Positions 26,106 through 34,293 of a stretch of DNA of 64,000 bases are shown here, one piece after another. The notes under the pieces were generated by a model, which was given only the letters and a program-made list of their open reading frames with translations, did no database searches and was not told the origin of the DNA. Numbering within the stretch: position 1 is the stretch's first letter; each line of letters opens with the position of its first letter. The stretch is from Methanobacterium sp. UBA176 (GTDB lineage: Archaea; Methanobacteriota; Methanobacteria; Methanobacteriales; Methanobacteriaceae). The position numbers and the translations under genes were made by a program. The stretch covers positions 35,592 to 99,591 of the forward strand of contig DAVZ01000055.1 of NCBI GenBank assembly GCA_002505765.1. The letters run 5' to 3'.

Positions 26106-27473
26106 ATGAAACTTGAAATAATTAAAAGCGAAGGTTTAGCCCATAAATCCTATTTTATTGGATCTAAAGGAGAAGCAGCAGTAATAGATCCAAGAAGGGA
26201 CTGTGATTCCTATGTTAATTACTCAAAAAAGCATGAAATGCAGATAACACATATATTTGAAACCCACATTAACGAAGATTATGTGATAGGTTCAAAAGAG
26301 CTTTCAAAAAGAGTTGGAGCCCAAATATATCATGGAAACAATCCTGAATATGGTTATGGTAACACCGTGATGGAAGGAGAAAAATTCAAAATAGGGGATA
26401 TGGATTTAGAGATTATTGAAACCCCCGGACACACAAAAGAAAGCATATCTCTCCTCTTAAAGGATAAAAAGGTTTCAGATGATGAATACATAATCTTTAC
26501 AGGAGACACACTGTTTGCAGGAGAAGTTGGCCGAACAGACCTTTACGGAGACGATAAAAGAGAAGAGATGGCAGAAATGCTTTACAACAGCCTGCATAAT
26601 AAGATCCTTCCATTAGGTGGCCAGGTACTCGTGTTCCCTGCACATGGATCTGGCTCTGTATGTGGAAAGGATATTCGTGAAAGCGAATTTACAACAATTG
26701 GATATGAAAAAAAAACCAATCCTGCACTTCAAAAATCCAGAGAAGAATTTATAAAGCTCAAGTTAAATGAAAAAATGGTTAAAGCCCCATATTTCAAAAA
26801 AATGGAGGAATATAACAAGGGAAATGCCCCAATTCTCTGCAGACTACCCTATCCGAGGCCATTAAATGTAGAAGAGCTTAAAGAACATATAGGGACTTCC
26901 CAGATTGTTGATGTTAGAATGGCAGCAAGCTATGCTGGAGGGCATATCCCTGGCACTCTGAATATCTGGAAACAGGGATTAACATATTTTGCTGGATGGA
27001 TGCTTAATTATAAAGACCCAGTTATCATAATTGATGAAAATAATCAACATATAAATGAGATTATAAGATACCTCATAAGAATTGGGTACGATAATATCAT
27101 GGGATATTTAAAGAGAGGATTCACAAACTGGGCCAATAGTGGTGAGGAAATCGATGAAATAGATACATGGTCTGTACATGATTTAAAAGAGAGACAGAGC
27201 AATAAATCAATATTTATACTTGACGTGCGGGAAATTGGAGAATGGGAAGAAGGATATATCGAAGGTGCAGCTCATATCTACGTCGGAAATTTGAAATATC
27301 ATTTGGATGAAGTTCCAAAAGATAAATACATAGTAATATATTGCGATACTGGAAATAGGGCGAGTATTGCAGCAAGTGTACTAAAAAACAATGGTTACAA
27401 ACAAGTTGCCACTGTTCTTGGAAGCATAAGGGCCTGGAAAGCTGCAGGATATCCTCTTATAAAGGATCAGTAA
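26106..27473 (+). CDS. Metallo-beta-lactamase plus double rhodanese protein (ETHE1-like)
   Basis: About 455 residues: an MBL-fold domain (1-240) resembling persulfide dioxygenases, then two rhodanese domains. Only the second rhodanese has the active-site loop YCDTGNRAS (CxxGxR); the first lacks its cysteine. The MBL ligands TPGHTKES, GDTLFAG and FPAHGSG are present, but the first motif, normally HxHxDH, reads THINEDYV, so three of its four residues are not standard. Expected role is sulfane-sulfur handling. With the altered motif the enzyme may be inactive or use another metal. Start at 26106 after GGTG. Confidence 0.85.
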   Translation: MKLEIIKSEGLAHKSYFIGSKGEAAVIDPRRDCDSYVNYSKKHEMQITHIFETHINEDYVIGSKELSKRVGAQIYHGNNPEYGYGNTVMEGEKFKIGDMDLEIIETPGHTKESISLLLKDKKVSDDEYIIFTGDTLFAGEVGRTDLYGDDKREEMAEMLYNSLHNKILPLGGQVLVFPAHGSGSVCGKDIRESEFTTIGYEKKTNPALQKSREEFIKLKLNEKMVKAPYFKKMEEYNKGNAPILCRLPYPRPLNVEELKEHIGTSQIVDVRMAASYAGGHIPGTLNIWKQGLTYFAGWMLNYKDPVIIIDENNQHINEIIRYLIRIGYDNIMGYLKRGFTNWANSGEEIDEIDTWSVHDLKERQSNKSIFILDVREIGEWEEGYIEGAAHIYVGNLKYHLDEVPKDKYIVIYCDTGNRASIAASVLKNNGYKQVATVLGSIRAWKAAGYPLIKDQ

Positions 27474-27512
27474 TTTATTTTTATCTATCCATAGCATAAA
27501 GGAGGTTTTTAA

Positions 27513-28646
27513 TTGGATTCCATTATAAATATTGAAGATAAGATTAATAAGCTTCAAAAAAAAGATAAAGAATCATATAAACTATTTAAAGCTATTTTTA
27601 ACGTTTCAAGCGCTTCAGGCACCATGAAAATCCCTTCAACCTTTAGAGAAAAAGTTAGATTGTATTTTGGAAAAAAAGACCATGAGGGCAATATTACAGA
27701 ATCTGTAAATGAAGTTATAGAAAGAATAGGGACACAAAAAGTAGTTAAAACCTATAACAAATGGACAGGGAGCGGTTCACTTTTTAATTCATTGAGGGCA
27801 GGTAGACCTGGAATGAGGGAAGAAGAACTTCAGGATCAAAAAAAGAAGATTGATGAGTACATCCATAAATCAGGAGAAGGATGCGATTTCTGTCAGCCTG
27901 AAATATATACACCTGAAGATATTTTTGGAAGGATTAAAGGCAAATATTGTATTACTGGCGCAAACATCGCTAAATATGATGCCTGGAGCAGTATAATCTT
28001 TTTTAATAAGCACAATCCACTTGATTTTACCCAGGATGAAATTTCTGATTATATAGATACTGGTTTTAAATGGTTTAAAAAGGTAAAAAACCAGGATAAA
28101 AGTTTTAAATTTCCCCTTTTCCTCTGGAACTGCCTCCCCAAGGCAGGAGCATCCCAGGTACACGGTCATGCCCAGATATTAATGACTGATAACATTCCAT
28201 ATGCAAAAACACAATTTTTAAGAAAAATCTTCCGTGAATACATGAGATTAACAGGTAGAAACTATTTCAAAGATTTATACAAGGTTCACAAAGCACTTGG
28301 ACTTTCTCTGGATGCAGATATTATGGGCTTTGCAAATATAACCCCACTTAAAGAGAAAGAATTTATTATCATCTCCTACCAAAACCCATCAAAAAGCGAT
28401 GAAGTTAAAAAAACAATTCACAGAGTATTAAGGTGTTATATAGACAGAATGGGAATGAACAGCTTTAACCTGGCAATTTCATGTCCTGCATTCGGCGAAA
28501 GCATGTATCCTTACCTTATACAGATGGTGGATAGAGGAAATATTTTTAAATCCACTGCAGATATAGGCGCTATGGAACTGTACGGAAGTAGCGTCATTGC
28601 AGATGATCCTTATTATGTGATTAACACCATAAATGAGTTTATTTAG
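27513..28646 (+). CDS. GalT/HIT-superfamily nucleotidyltransferase-like protein
   Basis: A 377-residue protein with a zinc-type CDFCQPE segment near residue 130 and ASQVHGHAQILM (H-x-H-x-Q), the catalytic core of galactose-1-phosphate uridylyltransferase-like HIT proteins. The middle His would carry the nucleotidyl intermediate. The N-terminal 110 residues (MKIPSTFREKVRLYFGKK and onward) are not assigned. It follows the MBL-rhodanese gene by 39 bases with AGGAGG before a TTG start. The substrate cannot be told. Confidence 0.75.
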   Translation: MDSIINIEDKINKLQKKDKESYKLFKAIFNVSSASGTMKIPSTFREKVRLYFGKKDHEGNITESVNEVIERIGTQKVVKTYNKWTGSGSLFNSLRAGRPGMREEELQDQKKKIDEYIHKSGEGCDFCQPEIYTPEDIFGRIKGKYCITGANIAKYDAWSSIIFFNKHNPLDFTQDEISDYIDTGFKWFKKVKNQDKSFKFPLFLWNCLPKAGASQVHGHAQILMTDNIPYAKTQFLRKIFREYMRLTGRNYFKDLYKVHKALGLSLDADIMGFANITPLKEKEFIIISYQNPSKSDEVKKTIHRVLRCYIDRMGMNSFNLAISCPAFGESMYPYLIQMVDRGNIFKSTADIGAMELYGSSVIADDPYYVINTINEFI

Positions 28647-28713
28647 GAGTAATTTAAGAGAATAATCATAAAATTTTTATTTAATAGCCATTAATATATA
28701 TCCGGTGATATTC

Positions 28714-29193
28714 ATGAACATGGTTAAAATTCCCAAGATGAGTAAAGAAGAATACGATAAATTAATAAGTGAAAACCATATAAGCCGAATTGCATTTACA
28801 GGAGATGACTTTCCATATATTGCACCATTTATGTACATCTTTGATGATCATGAAAAGTTTTTATATTTTTTATCAACAAATTACGGCAAAAAAATAGATC
28901 TGTTCCAAAAAAATCCTAATGTTGCTGTAGAAATCGAAAAATACAGTGAAGATATGTCCAGTTACAAATTTATAACCATTCAAGGCCGTATCACAGAAGT
29001 TAAAGATTCAAAAAATGCTGATGAAATCAAAAAACAATTTGCAGATATGATTGATAAAAAACTTTCCACCAAAGCACTGGCAGCTCTTGGATATTCACCA
29101 GGAAAATCTCCTGAGGCAATTATTGAAGGAGAAAATGTACTTGTTTGGAAGTTAGTGGATGTAAATAGCATAGTAGCTCTTAAAAACCCTTAA
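28714..29193 (+). CDS. Pyridoxamine 5'-phosphate oxidase-like flavin-binding protein
   Basis: About 159 residues of the split-barrel PPOX/FMN-binding fold: KIPKMSKEEYDKLISENHIS, GDDFPYIAPFMYIFDD, LSTNYGKKIDLFQKNPNVAV. Archaeal members usually bind FMN or F420 and act as small reductases; specificity cannot be read here. The ATG at 28714 is supported by GGTGA six bases upstream. Confidence 0.85.
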   Translation: MNMVKIPKMSKEEYDKLISENHISRIAFTGDDFPYIAPFMYIFDDHEKFLYFLSTNYGKKIDLFQKNPNVAVEIEKYSEDMSSYKFITIQGRITEVKDSKNADEIKKQFADMIDKKLSTKALAALGYSPGKSPEAIIEGENVLVWKLVDVNSIVALKNP

Positions 29194-29358
29194 TAATATT
29201 TAATCTAAATTTAAGAGTATAAATTTGTCTATATTTACTTTTTAAACCATTTATATTTATTATATTCTTATTTAACAATCTATTTTTGAAAATTTTTTAG
29301 TTAAGTTTATATTGGCCCTATTAAATATTAGTATTAGAGAGGGGTGGGGCTTTTTCTT

Positions 29359-29625
29359 ATGAAGAAAAAATATATGGAGAACCTTCATAAAGAGGATGAT
29401 TTTGACGTTGCTGGAATGTATTTTCTGGAACATAATCTTTTAAAAAATAAGAATGTAGATGAAGACGACTTATTGATGTATATATCATCAATTATAGAGG
29501 CAGTTACAATAAAAAACTGTGTTGAAGCTGTTGATGATGAATACCTTGAATATTTAAAATTTAAAAATCGTGAAATAAGATGGTTAGCTGCTAAAACAAG
29601 ATTTAAAGCTAAATCAAATTTATAA
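29359..29625 (+). CDS. Small conserved-looking protein, unknown
   Basis: An 88-residue acidic, helical protein starting MKKKYMENLHKEDDFDVAGM and ending FKAKSNL. GAGGGGTGGGG lies upstream, which favours the ATG at 29359 over the GTG at 29344. No family, membrane segment or metal motif was seen. It ends just before the converging AlkD-like gene. Confidence 0.5.
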   Translation: MKKKYMENLHKEDDFDVAGMYFLEHNLLKNKNVDEDDLLMYISSIIEAVTIKNCVEAVDDEYLEYLKFKNREIRWLAAKTRFKAKSNL

Positions 29626-29628
29626 CAT

Positions 29629-30303
29629 TTAATTTATCCTCTTTTGAACCTTTTCGCTTTTTAATTCCCTTAAAGCATCCTTTGCAATCCATTTAGCACT
29701 TCTACTTTCAATATTACAGATCTCTTCAGCTAAAATAATTGATTCTTTATTTAAATTATTATTTCGTTTTCCAATTTGCCTTAAAGCCCAGTTTACAGCT
29801 TTTTTAACGAAATTTCTATTATCTGATGATTCTCTTAATATAAGGGGGAAAAATTGCTCGAACTTAGAATCAGGAGCTTTTTTGTCGTGCACTGCCAGAG
29901 TTGCTATTAGAGTAAAAGCGGCTCTTTTAACGAATTCTTCATCCCTCAAACTCCACTCGGATACTTTTTTGTATGCAAAAGGGGTTTTACAGAATAGATT
30001 TATGCAACACTGGTCGCATACATCCCATGAATCAAAATCAAGAGCCCATTTTTCCATCTGTTCCTCACTAACCATTTCAGGAATCTCTATTAAGCTCGCC
30101 AGAATTCTGGTTTCGCTGTAGCCATGTTCCCACAGCATTCCTGCAAGTTCATGATTTTTACCTGTTTTACGGGCTATTCTTCTTAGCTCGGGCATTCTCA
30201 CGCCGTAAGCTTTATTTGAATTTATCCCAAACCTTGCTCTTCCTTCAACATCTTCTGGACTGGAAAGCGATTCAAGTTCATTTATTAATTCTTCAAATTC
30301 CAT
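29629..30303 (-). CDS. AlkD-like DNA alkylation repair protein
   Basis: About 224 residues of HEAT-like helical repeats: FGINSNKAYGVRMPELRRIA at the N-terminus, WALDFDSWDVCDQCCINLF, then FVKRAAFTLIATLAVHDKKA and NFVKKAVNWALRQIGKRN. This is the AlkC/AlkD pattern; family members excise or bind alkylated bases through a conserved Trp/Asp region (here DSWDVCD). AGGA eight bases upstream supports the start at 30303. Confidence 0.88.
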   Translation of the reverse strand: MEFEELINELESLSSPEDVEGRARFGINSNKAYGVRMPELRRIARKTGKNHELAGMLWEHGYSETRILASLIEIPEMVSEEQMEKWALDFDSWDVCDQCCINLFCKTPFAYKKVSEWSLRDEEFVKRAAFTLIATLAVHDKKAPDSKFEQFFPLILRESSDNRNFVKKAVNWALRQIGKRNNNLNKESIILAEEICNIESRSAKWIAKDALRELKSEKVQKRIN

Positions 30304-30398
30304 AAAAATTATTCCTATATAATTTTTACCCATAAATGGCTTTTAATACGCGTAATATGTTTAATTTTCCCTAAACATGCAAATATCCTGATAGATTT

Positions 30399-30812
30399 TT
30401 ATTTAGGGGAATATGCAAAACCACATTCATTGCATTTGTATCTATACCATGAAATACGTCCATTGCATTTTGGGCATCTAAATCTGTTTTTTTGATTTTT
30501 AATCCAATTTTTGACACCTATTTCTTTAATCTTTTCAAGATTATCATATATTTCATGGCGATAATTGAATCTAGAATCATCAGAATGTGAATTTTTTAAC
30601 TTTTCTATTAAATTACAGGGAAATTCATCGCAATCATTGCAAAAGTTAAGACTTTTATCTTCAAAACAGCATTTTCGAATTTTACATCTCCATTTACTCT
30701 TTCTTCTCTGGTTTAGCTCCTCACTACCACAACCTAAACAGCTTTTTTTATAAGAAGGACATGCTCCACAAAAAACCCCGCACGGAGCTGATTCATCAGG
30801 TATTTTGCCCAT
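30399..30812 (-). CDS. DUF3795-like Cys-rich protein with a C-terminal zinc ribbon
   Basis: A 137-residue protein with ten N-terminal-half cysteines (APCGVFCGACPSYKKSCLGC, then CKIRKCCFEDKSLNFCNDCDEFPC), the DUF3795 arrangement, and a terminal ribbon CPKCNGRISWYRYKCNEC. It probably binds metal; function is unknown. It is the last gene of a leftward PadR-led operon, with AGGAG before its ATG. Confidence 0.8.
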   Translation of the reverse strand: MGKIPDESAPCGVFCGACPSYKKSCLGCGSEELNQRRKSKWRCKIRKCCFEDKSLNFCNDCDEFPCNLIEKLKNSHSDDSRFNYRHEIYDNLEKIKEIGVKNWIKNQKNRFRCPKCNGRISWYRYKCNECGFAYSPK

Positions 30813-30822
30813 TTTAAATCTC

Positions 30823-31216
30823 CTATACTATTTTTATGTTTTTCAATCTGGAATATAACAGATATCCCATTCCAATTGTTATAAGGAATCATTACATATG
30901 TCAGACCTATATCCATCATATAATCAGTTAAGTTCATTTGCATTGGACTTGCTGGAAGAAACATAATGAGATCTATGGCTATATTAATCAAAAACCATGC
31001 TAAACCAATTATTATACCTTCTTTTTTTAAATTAACTTCTATATCCCTTAAATAATAATATGCTAGAATTACCACAACTAATGTAAGAACTACATGCATT
31101 ATAGATTCAAATAGAGGTCTCATAGTGGTTCGAATAGGGAAAATCACCAAAGATACCAGAAAAAGAATTAACCAGACTATAAACCCAAATATAACTATTT
31201 TTAAATATCTGTTCAT
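30823..31216 (-). pseudogene. Small polytopic membrane protein gene with a late frameshift
   Basis: The frame opens MNRYLKIVIFGFIVWLILFL and has four hydrophobic helices up to LTYVMIP. Then the open frame turns hydrophilic and runs into the next gene. One base out of frame, from about 30880-30886, the DNA reads ITIGMGYLLYSRLKNIKIV and stops at 30823, giving a proper last helix and a clean 10-base gap before the DUF3795 gene. One extra base best explains this. A loss of only the last helix might leave the protein partly functional. Confidence 0.7.
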
Positions 31217-31834
31217 TATTTCACCCTTTTTATAGGCTGTTTAATGACCGTTTGAGTCTTTCAGGCTTTGTTCTGCACACGTCACTGATATATATCTCAT
31301 GATGTTTTTCACCGGGCCTGCTGCCATCAAATTCATAGCCTTTCCTTCATAAAAGCGTGTGATTTTCAAAACGGTTGGTCCTTCCCAAAATAGTGGCCTA
31401 TATGCATTATCTAAGCAGATAGGTTTTCATGCAGGCTTTCAGGTCTAATTTTAGAAAGTGCTGGTACATTTTTCTTTTACCTGTAAAATTCCCTGATTAA
31501 CAATATCTTAGTTATAATATCTGGTTGCCTTATCATTACCGTACATTTCCAGATGCCCTTATCTCCAATACTGAAATTTTCCATGTTTTCAACCAACCAG
31601 AGACCTTCAAGGTCATTACCACATAATCCTGGGATTTTTCCTTTTTGAGATGAATTTAGTTTTATATGACATTGGAAACAGTGCTTCCATTGCATCCTAA
31701 CATTCTTTCGATGTATTGGGGTCTCCCCGGCCATGGATCATAAAATTTAATGGGAGGAACTTCCACAATGGAAGGTTCCCTTATTGATGGATTATAAAGC
31801 TCCTTATTCTCCTTTTTCAGGTCTATTTCAGGCA
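31216..31834 (-). pseudogene. Decayed GyrI-like small-molecule-binding protein gene
   Basis: It starts MPEIDLKKENKELYNPS...EVPPIKF at 31834 and then breaks into several frames. Later pieces match the GyrI-like family well: LFPMSYKTKFISKRK, GLWLVENMENFSIGDKGIW, IMHIGHYFGKD, and the ending QTVIKQPIKRVK whose stop overlaps the next gene's ATG (TAATG). At least four frame changes are needed. It lies between an intact GyrI-like gene and the membrane protein gene of the same operon. Confidence 0.75.
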
Positions 31835-31852
31835 TTTAATTCACATCATAAA

Positions 31853-32311
31853 TTATTTTTTCATCACCGGGAAGGAAATTTCAGTTAAAAGCTCGTTTTC
31901 TGGTGTCTCATTAGGATCTGAAAGATATATCTCCATTGGCGGCCCAATGATTTCATAGCCATTTTTATAGGCATATTGGGCGATTTTACCAAGCACCATG
32001 CCGCATTCACTGTATGGTCCTTTGTGAATGGATGAAAGAACCAGTTGTTCAGGTACTTTTTTGATTTTTACTCTTCCCTCTTCCTCTGCTTCTCCTTCAA
32101 ATGGCATTCCAATTTCATACTTCAATTCTTCAACTGACACTTCCTGTGGGCTGTTGAAGTATATCCCATAGGTTGGGCCCATCATCTGCAGGCCTTTGGC
32201 CATTATAAACCCAACAACTTCTCCCATTAGAACCGGAATTTCTTCATATGGTCCTTTATATGCTATATACGCTACCTGTCTTTTTCCAAGTTTCTTTTCT
32301 TTAATTTCCAT
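31853..32311 (-). CDS. GyrI-like (AraC effector-binding fold) protein
   Basis: A 152-residue protein with the two-fold GyrI/SHS2 repeat: KKLGKRQVAYIAYKGPYEEI, then PEQLVLSSIHKGPYSECGMV and IYLSDPNETPENELLTEISF. The family binds small hydrophobic or cationic ligands, often as the sensor of drug regulators. The gene overlaps the end of the PadR gene region and is coupled to it. The ATG at 32311 with GAGAGG upstream is preferred to the TTG at 32326. Confidence 0.85.
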   Translation of the reverse strand: MEIKEKKLGKRQVAYIAYKGPYEEIPVLMGEVVGFIMAKGLQMMGPTYGIYFNSPQEVSVEELKYEIGMPFEGEAEEEGRVKIKKVPEQLVLSSIHKGPYSECGMVLGKIAQYAYKNGYEIIGPPMEIYLSDPNETPENELLTEISFPVMKK

Positions 32312-32322
32312 TTTCTTACCTC

Positions 32323-32871
32323 TCAAATATTCTCTTCCTTTTTAATTTTTTCAATAAACTTTTCTACCCACACCATCTCTGTTTTAAGGCATGCAAGTGG
32401 CCGGCTGAAAAGTGCTACCACATAATATGGGGCATTCAATTCTTCCTGGGTTTTTACTGAACTTTCCAGAAATTTAATTCTCCCCTGAGCCGATTTTAGA
32501 TAATTTTCAAGACATTCCACAACTTCCTGGGGCTTAAGATAGTTGAGATAAGCCAGGCCAAGATCAAAGGGCGAAATTAACTTTTTATTCCATGAAAGAA
32601 GATCAATGAGCTTTTCTCTCATTGTTCGCCTTCCCAGATCAGTTATTGTAAAGACTTTACGTGATGGTTTGCCTTCAACCTTTTCCAGCTTAGATTCCAC
32701 AAGTTCTTTTTTTTCCAGCTTCCTTAAGACATAATAAATGGATGAAAACCCAATCTGAGTCCAGTTACGCATGCCCCATCCTTCAATAGTCTTTTCAAGC
32801 TGATAACCGTAGTATGGTTCCTCATAAAGCAGGCCAAGAATTGCTGTCTCAAGATCTGATATATCAGACAT
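32323..32871 (-). CDS. PadR-family transcriptional regulator
   Basis: A 182-residue PadR protein: an N-terminal winged helix (ETAILGLLYEEPYYGYQLEK, then GFSSIYYVLRKLEKKELVES and EGKPSRKVFTITDLGRR) and a C-terminal helical dimerisation domain (Vir-type, about 95-180). It leads an operon with a GyrI-like protein and probably responds to a ligand, as PadR proteins that control exporters do. A 20-base palindrome 26 bases upstream of its start is a likely own operator. Confidence 0.92.
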   Translation of the reverse strand: MSDISDLETAILGLLYEEPYYGYQLEKTIEGWGMRNWTQIGFSSIYYVLRKLEKKELVESKLEKVEGKPSRKVFTITDLGRRTMREKLIDLLSWNKKLISPFDLGLAYLNYLKPQEVVECLENYLKSAQGRIKFLESSVKTQEELNAPYYVVALFSRPLACLKTEMVWVEKFIEKIKKEENI

Positions 32872-32896
32872 AATATCACCCTTCTGTTACATTCGC

Positions 32897-32916
32897 ATAT
32901 TATACATATATAATAT
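32897..32916. promoter_or_regulatory. Palindromic operator upstream of padR-like gene
   Basis: ATATTATA-CATA-TATAATAT is a perfect inverted repeat with 8-bp arms. It is centred 36 bases before the PadR-like ATG and overlaps TATA-like sequence. PadR proteins typically bind AT-rich palindromes in their own promoters, so this is the best candidate for autoregulation. Confidence 0.5.
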
Positions 32917-33026
32917 TCTAATCATATAATATATTGAATCAAATATATAAACTTAACGATGGATAATAAAATTAAAAAAAATACTTTTTGAACTTATTTA
33001 AAGAATCAAAATAAAAAAAGAATTAG

Positions 33027-33608
33027 TTAATATTCTTCGCATTTGATCTGGAAGTACTTAGCTGGATGATCACATGAAGGACATTCTTCTGGAGGTTCCA
33101 TCCCTACATGGACATATCCGCATTTTCTGCAAACCCACTCAACTTCTCTATCTTTTTTCCATAATGTCCCTGCTTCTATCTGGCCTAAAATTTTCTTGAA
33201 CCGTTCTGCATGATGCTCTTCTACTTTCCCAATTGCCCTTAATCTGTCAGCAATATCTTTCAGCCCCTCTTCTTCAGCCACATCTGCAAATTGAGGGTAC
33301 ATTTCTGTATATTCATAATGTTCACCTGCAATCGAGGCTTTAAGATTTTCTACCGTAGTTCCAAATGTTGTTGGAGCATCTACTTCAACTATAATTTCTT
33401 CCGGGACCTCACCTGCTTCTTTTAATCCGTTGATCATTTTCATTGACCATTTTGCGTGTTCCCTTTCGTTTTCTGCATTATTCAGGAAGATTTCAGAAAG
33501 CTGCTCATATCCTTCCTTCTTTGCAGCTTTAGCATACATTGTATACCTGTTTCTTGCCTGACTTTCGCCAATAAAGGCTTTTGCTAAATTTTCTATTGTT
33601 TTTTTCAT
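33027..33608 (-). CDS. rbr: Rubrerythrin
   Basis: A 193-residue protein with a di-iron four-helix domain (ENLAKAFIGESQARNRYTMY, ENEREHAKWSMK, GEHYEYTEMYPQFADVAEEE, KVEEHHAERF) and a C-terminal rubredoxin domain with CRKCGY and CPSCDHP. It reduces hydrogen peroxide using electrons from rubredoxin or ferredoxin in anaerobes. It lies 86 bases after the Fur/PerR-like gene on the same strand. AGGAGG before the ATG at 33608 fixes the start. Confidence 0.95.
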   Translation of the reverse strand: MKKTIENLAKAFIGESQARNRYTMYAKAAKKEGYEQLSEIFLNNAENEREHAKWSMKMINGLKEAGEVPEEIIVEVDAPTTFGTTVENLKASIAGEHYEYTEMYPQFADVAEEEGLKDIADRLRAIGKVEEHHAERFKKILGQIEAGTLWKKDREVEWVCRKCGYVHVGMEPPEECPSCDHPAKYFQIKCEEY

Positions 33609-33694
33609 TTTTTTTGTTCCTCCTCTGGTATTCATACCATTAATAAAAAATTAATATAATCTTGAAAAAACTGGTTAATAATTCTTTTTCCAAT

Positions 33695-34084
33695 TTACTC
33701 TTCTACAATTACCAATATTGTCTTAACTTTTATCCCTTCCTCTTCATTTATTAATCGCCCTATTTCTGCCAGAAGTTTATTTATTTTATCATTTTTAATG
33801 TCTCTAATTTTTCCATTAGGTTCTGCTAAGTTCACATGGGGTTCAGAATTCATCTCATAGCGGATTTCACCCTTATAATGGAAGCTTCCTATAATACCCA
33901 GCTTAACCAGTAACTTTAGATTCTCATGTACTGTTGATCTGCTTACACTGGGATGTGTAGCTTTAACAGCTTTATAGATGTCATTAAATGAGGGATGATA
34001 TTTTTCTAACTCCTTTAGTTTTTTAATTAATTCCAGCCTTTGAGGAGTAATTTTAATTCCATATCCCCTGAACTTCTCTTCCAT
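33695..34084 (-). CDS. Fur/PerR-family regulator lacking all cysteines
   Basis: A 129-residue Fur-fold protein: winged helix (GIKITPQRLELIKKLKELEK, HPSVSRSTVHENLKLLVKLG) and a dimerisation domain (EIRYEMNSEPHVNLAEPNGK). Normal PerR/Fur proteins have CxxC structural zinc sites, and here the expected HxxCxxCGK reads HVNLAEPNGK. No cysteine occurs anywhere. His residues remain (YHPSFND, EPHVN), so a peroxide-sensing Fe/Mn site is possible. Its position between rubrerythrin and divergent katG supports a peroxide regulator. Confidence 0.85.
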   Translation of the reverse strand: MEEKFRGYGIKITPQRLELIKKLKELEKYHPSFNDIYKAVKATHPSVSRSTVHENLKLLVKLGIIGSFHYKGEIRYEMNSEPHVNLAEPNGKIRDIKNDKINKLLAEIGRLINEEEGIKVKTILVIVEE

Positions 34085-34131
34085 ATTATAATTATATTGA
34101 TATTAGAATAAAAATGTATCGAAGAAAAACT

Positions 34132-34154
34132 TATATAGAACTTGATTCTATATA
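34132..34154. promoter_or_regulatory. Inverted repeat in the perR-like/katG intergenic region (proximal to regulator)
   Basis: TATATAGAA (34132-34140) and TTCTATATA (34146-34154) are perfect 9-bp arms around CTTGA. TATATAGAACTT also recurs as a direct repeat at 34149-34160. On the minus strand this covers the TATA box (CTATATAAG) of the regulator gene, so binding would repress it. Confidence 0.55.
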
Positions 34155-34167
34155 GAACTTAATATAT

Positions 34168-34192
34168 TTAGAAAATATTAAATATTTTCTAA
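34168..34192. promoter_or_regulatory. Palindromic operator, likely PerR-type, upstream of katG
   Basis: Arms TTAGAAAATATT and AATATTTTCTAA are perfectly complementary around a single A. Length and AT-rich dyad symmetry are like bacterial PerR/Fur boxes. It lies 102 bases before katG and 84 before the regulator start. Confidence 0.6.
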
Positions 34193-34293
34193 GGAATATT
34201 ATTATTAACAGTAATTAACTCTAAAAACACAAGACTCACAGTTTTGTAAAATTTAAAATAGATGAATTAGAAATAAAAAAAAGGAGTGAAAAT

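Noticed and set aside
31477..31734. 85-codon open frame on the minus strand read as an independent gene
   Set aside because: It contains pieces of a GyrI-like protein (GLWLVENMENFSIGDKGIW) joined to out-of-frame sequence, so it is a fragment of the pseudogene 31216-31834.
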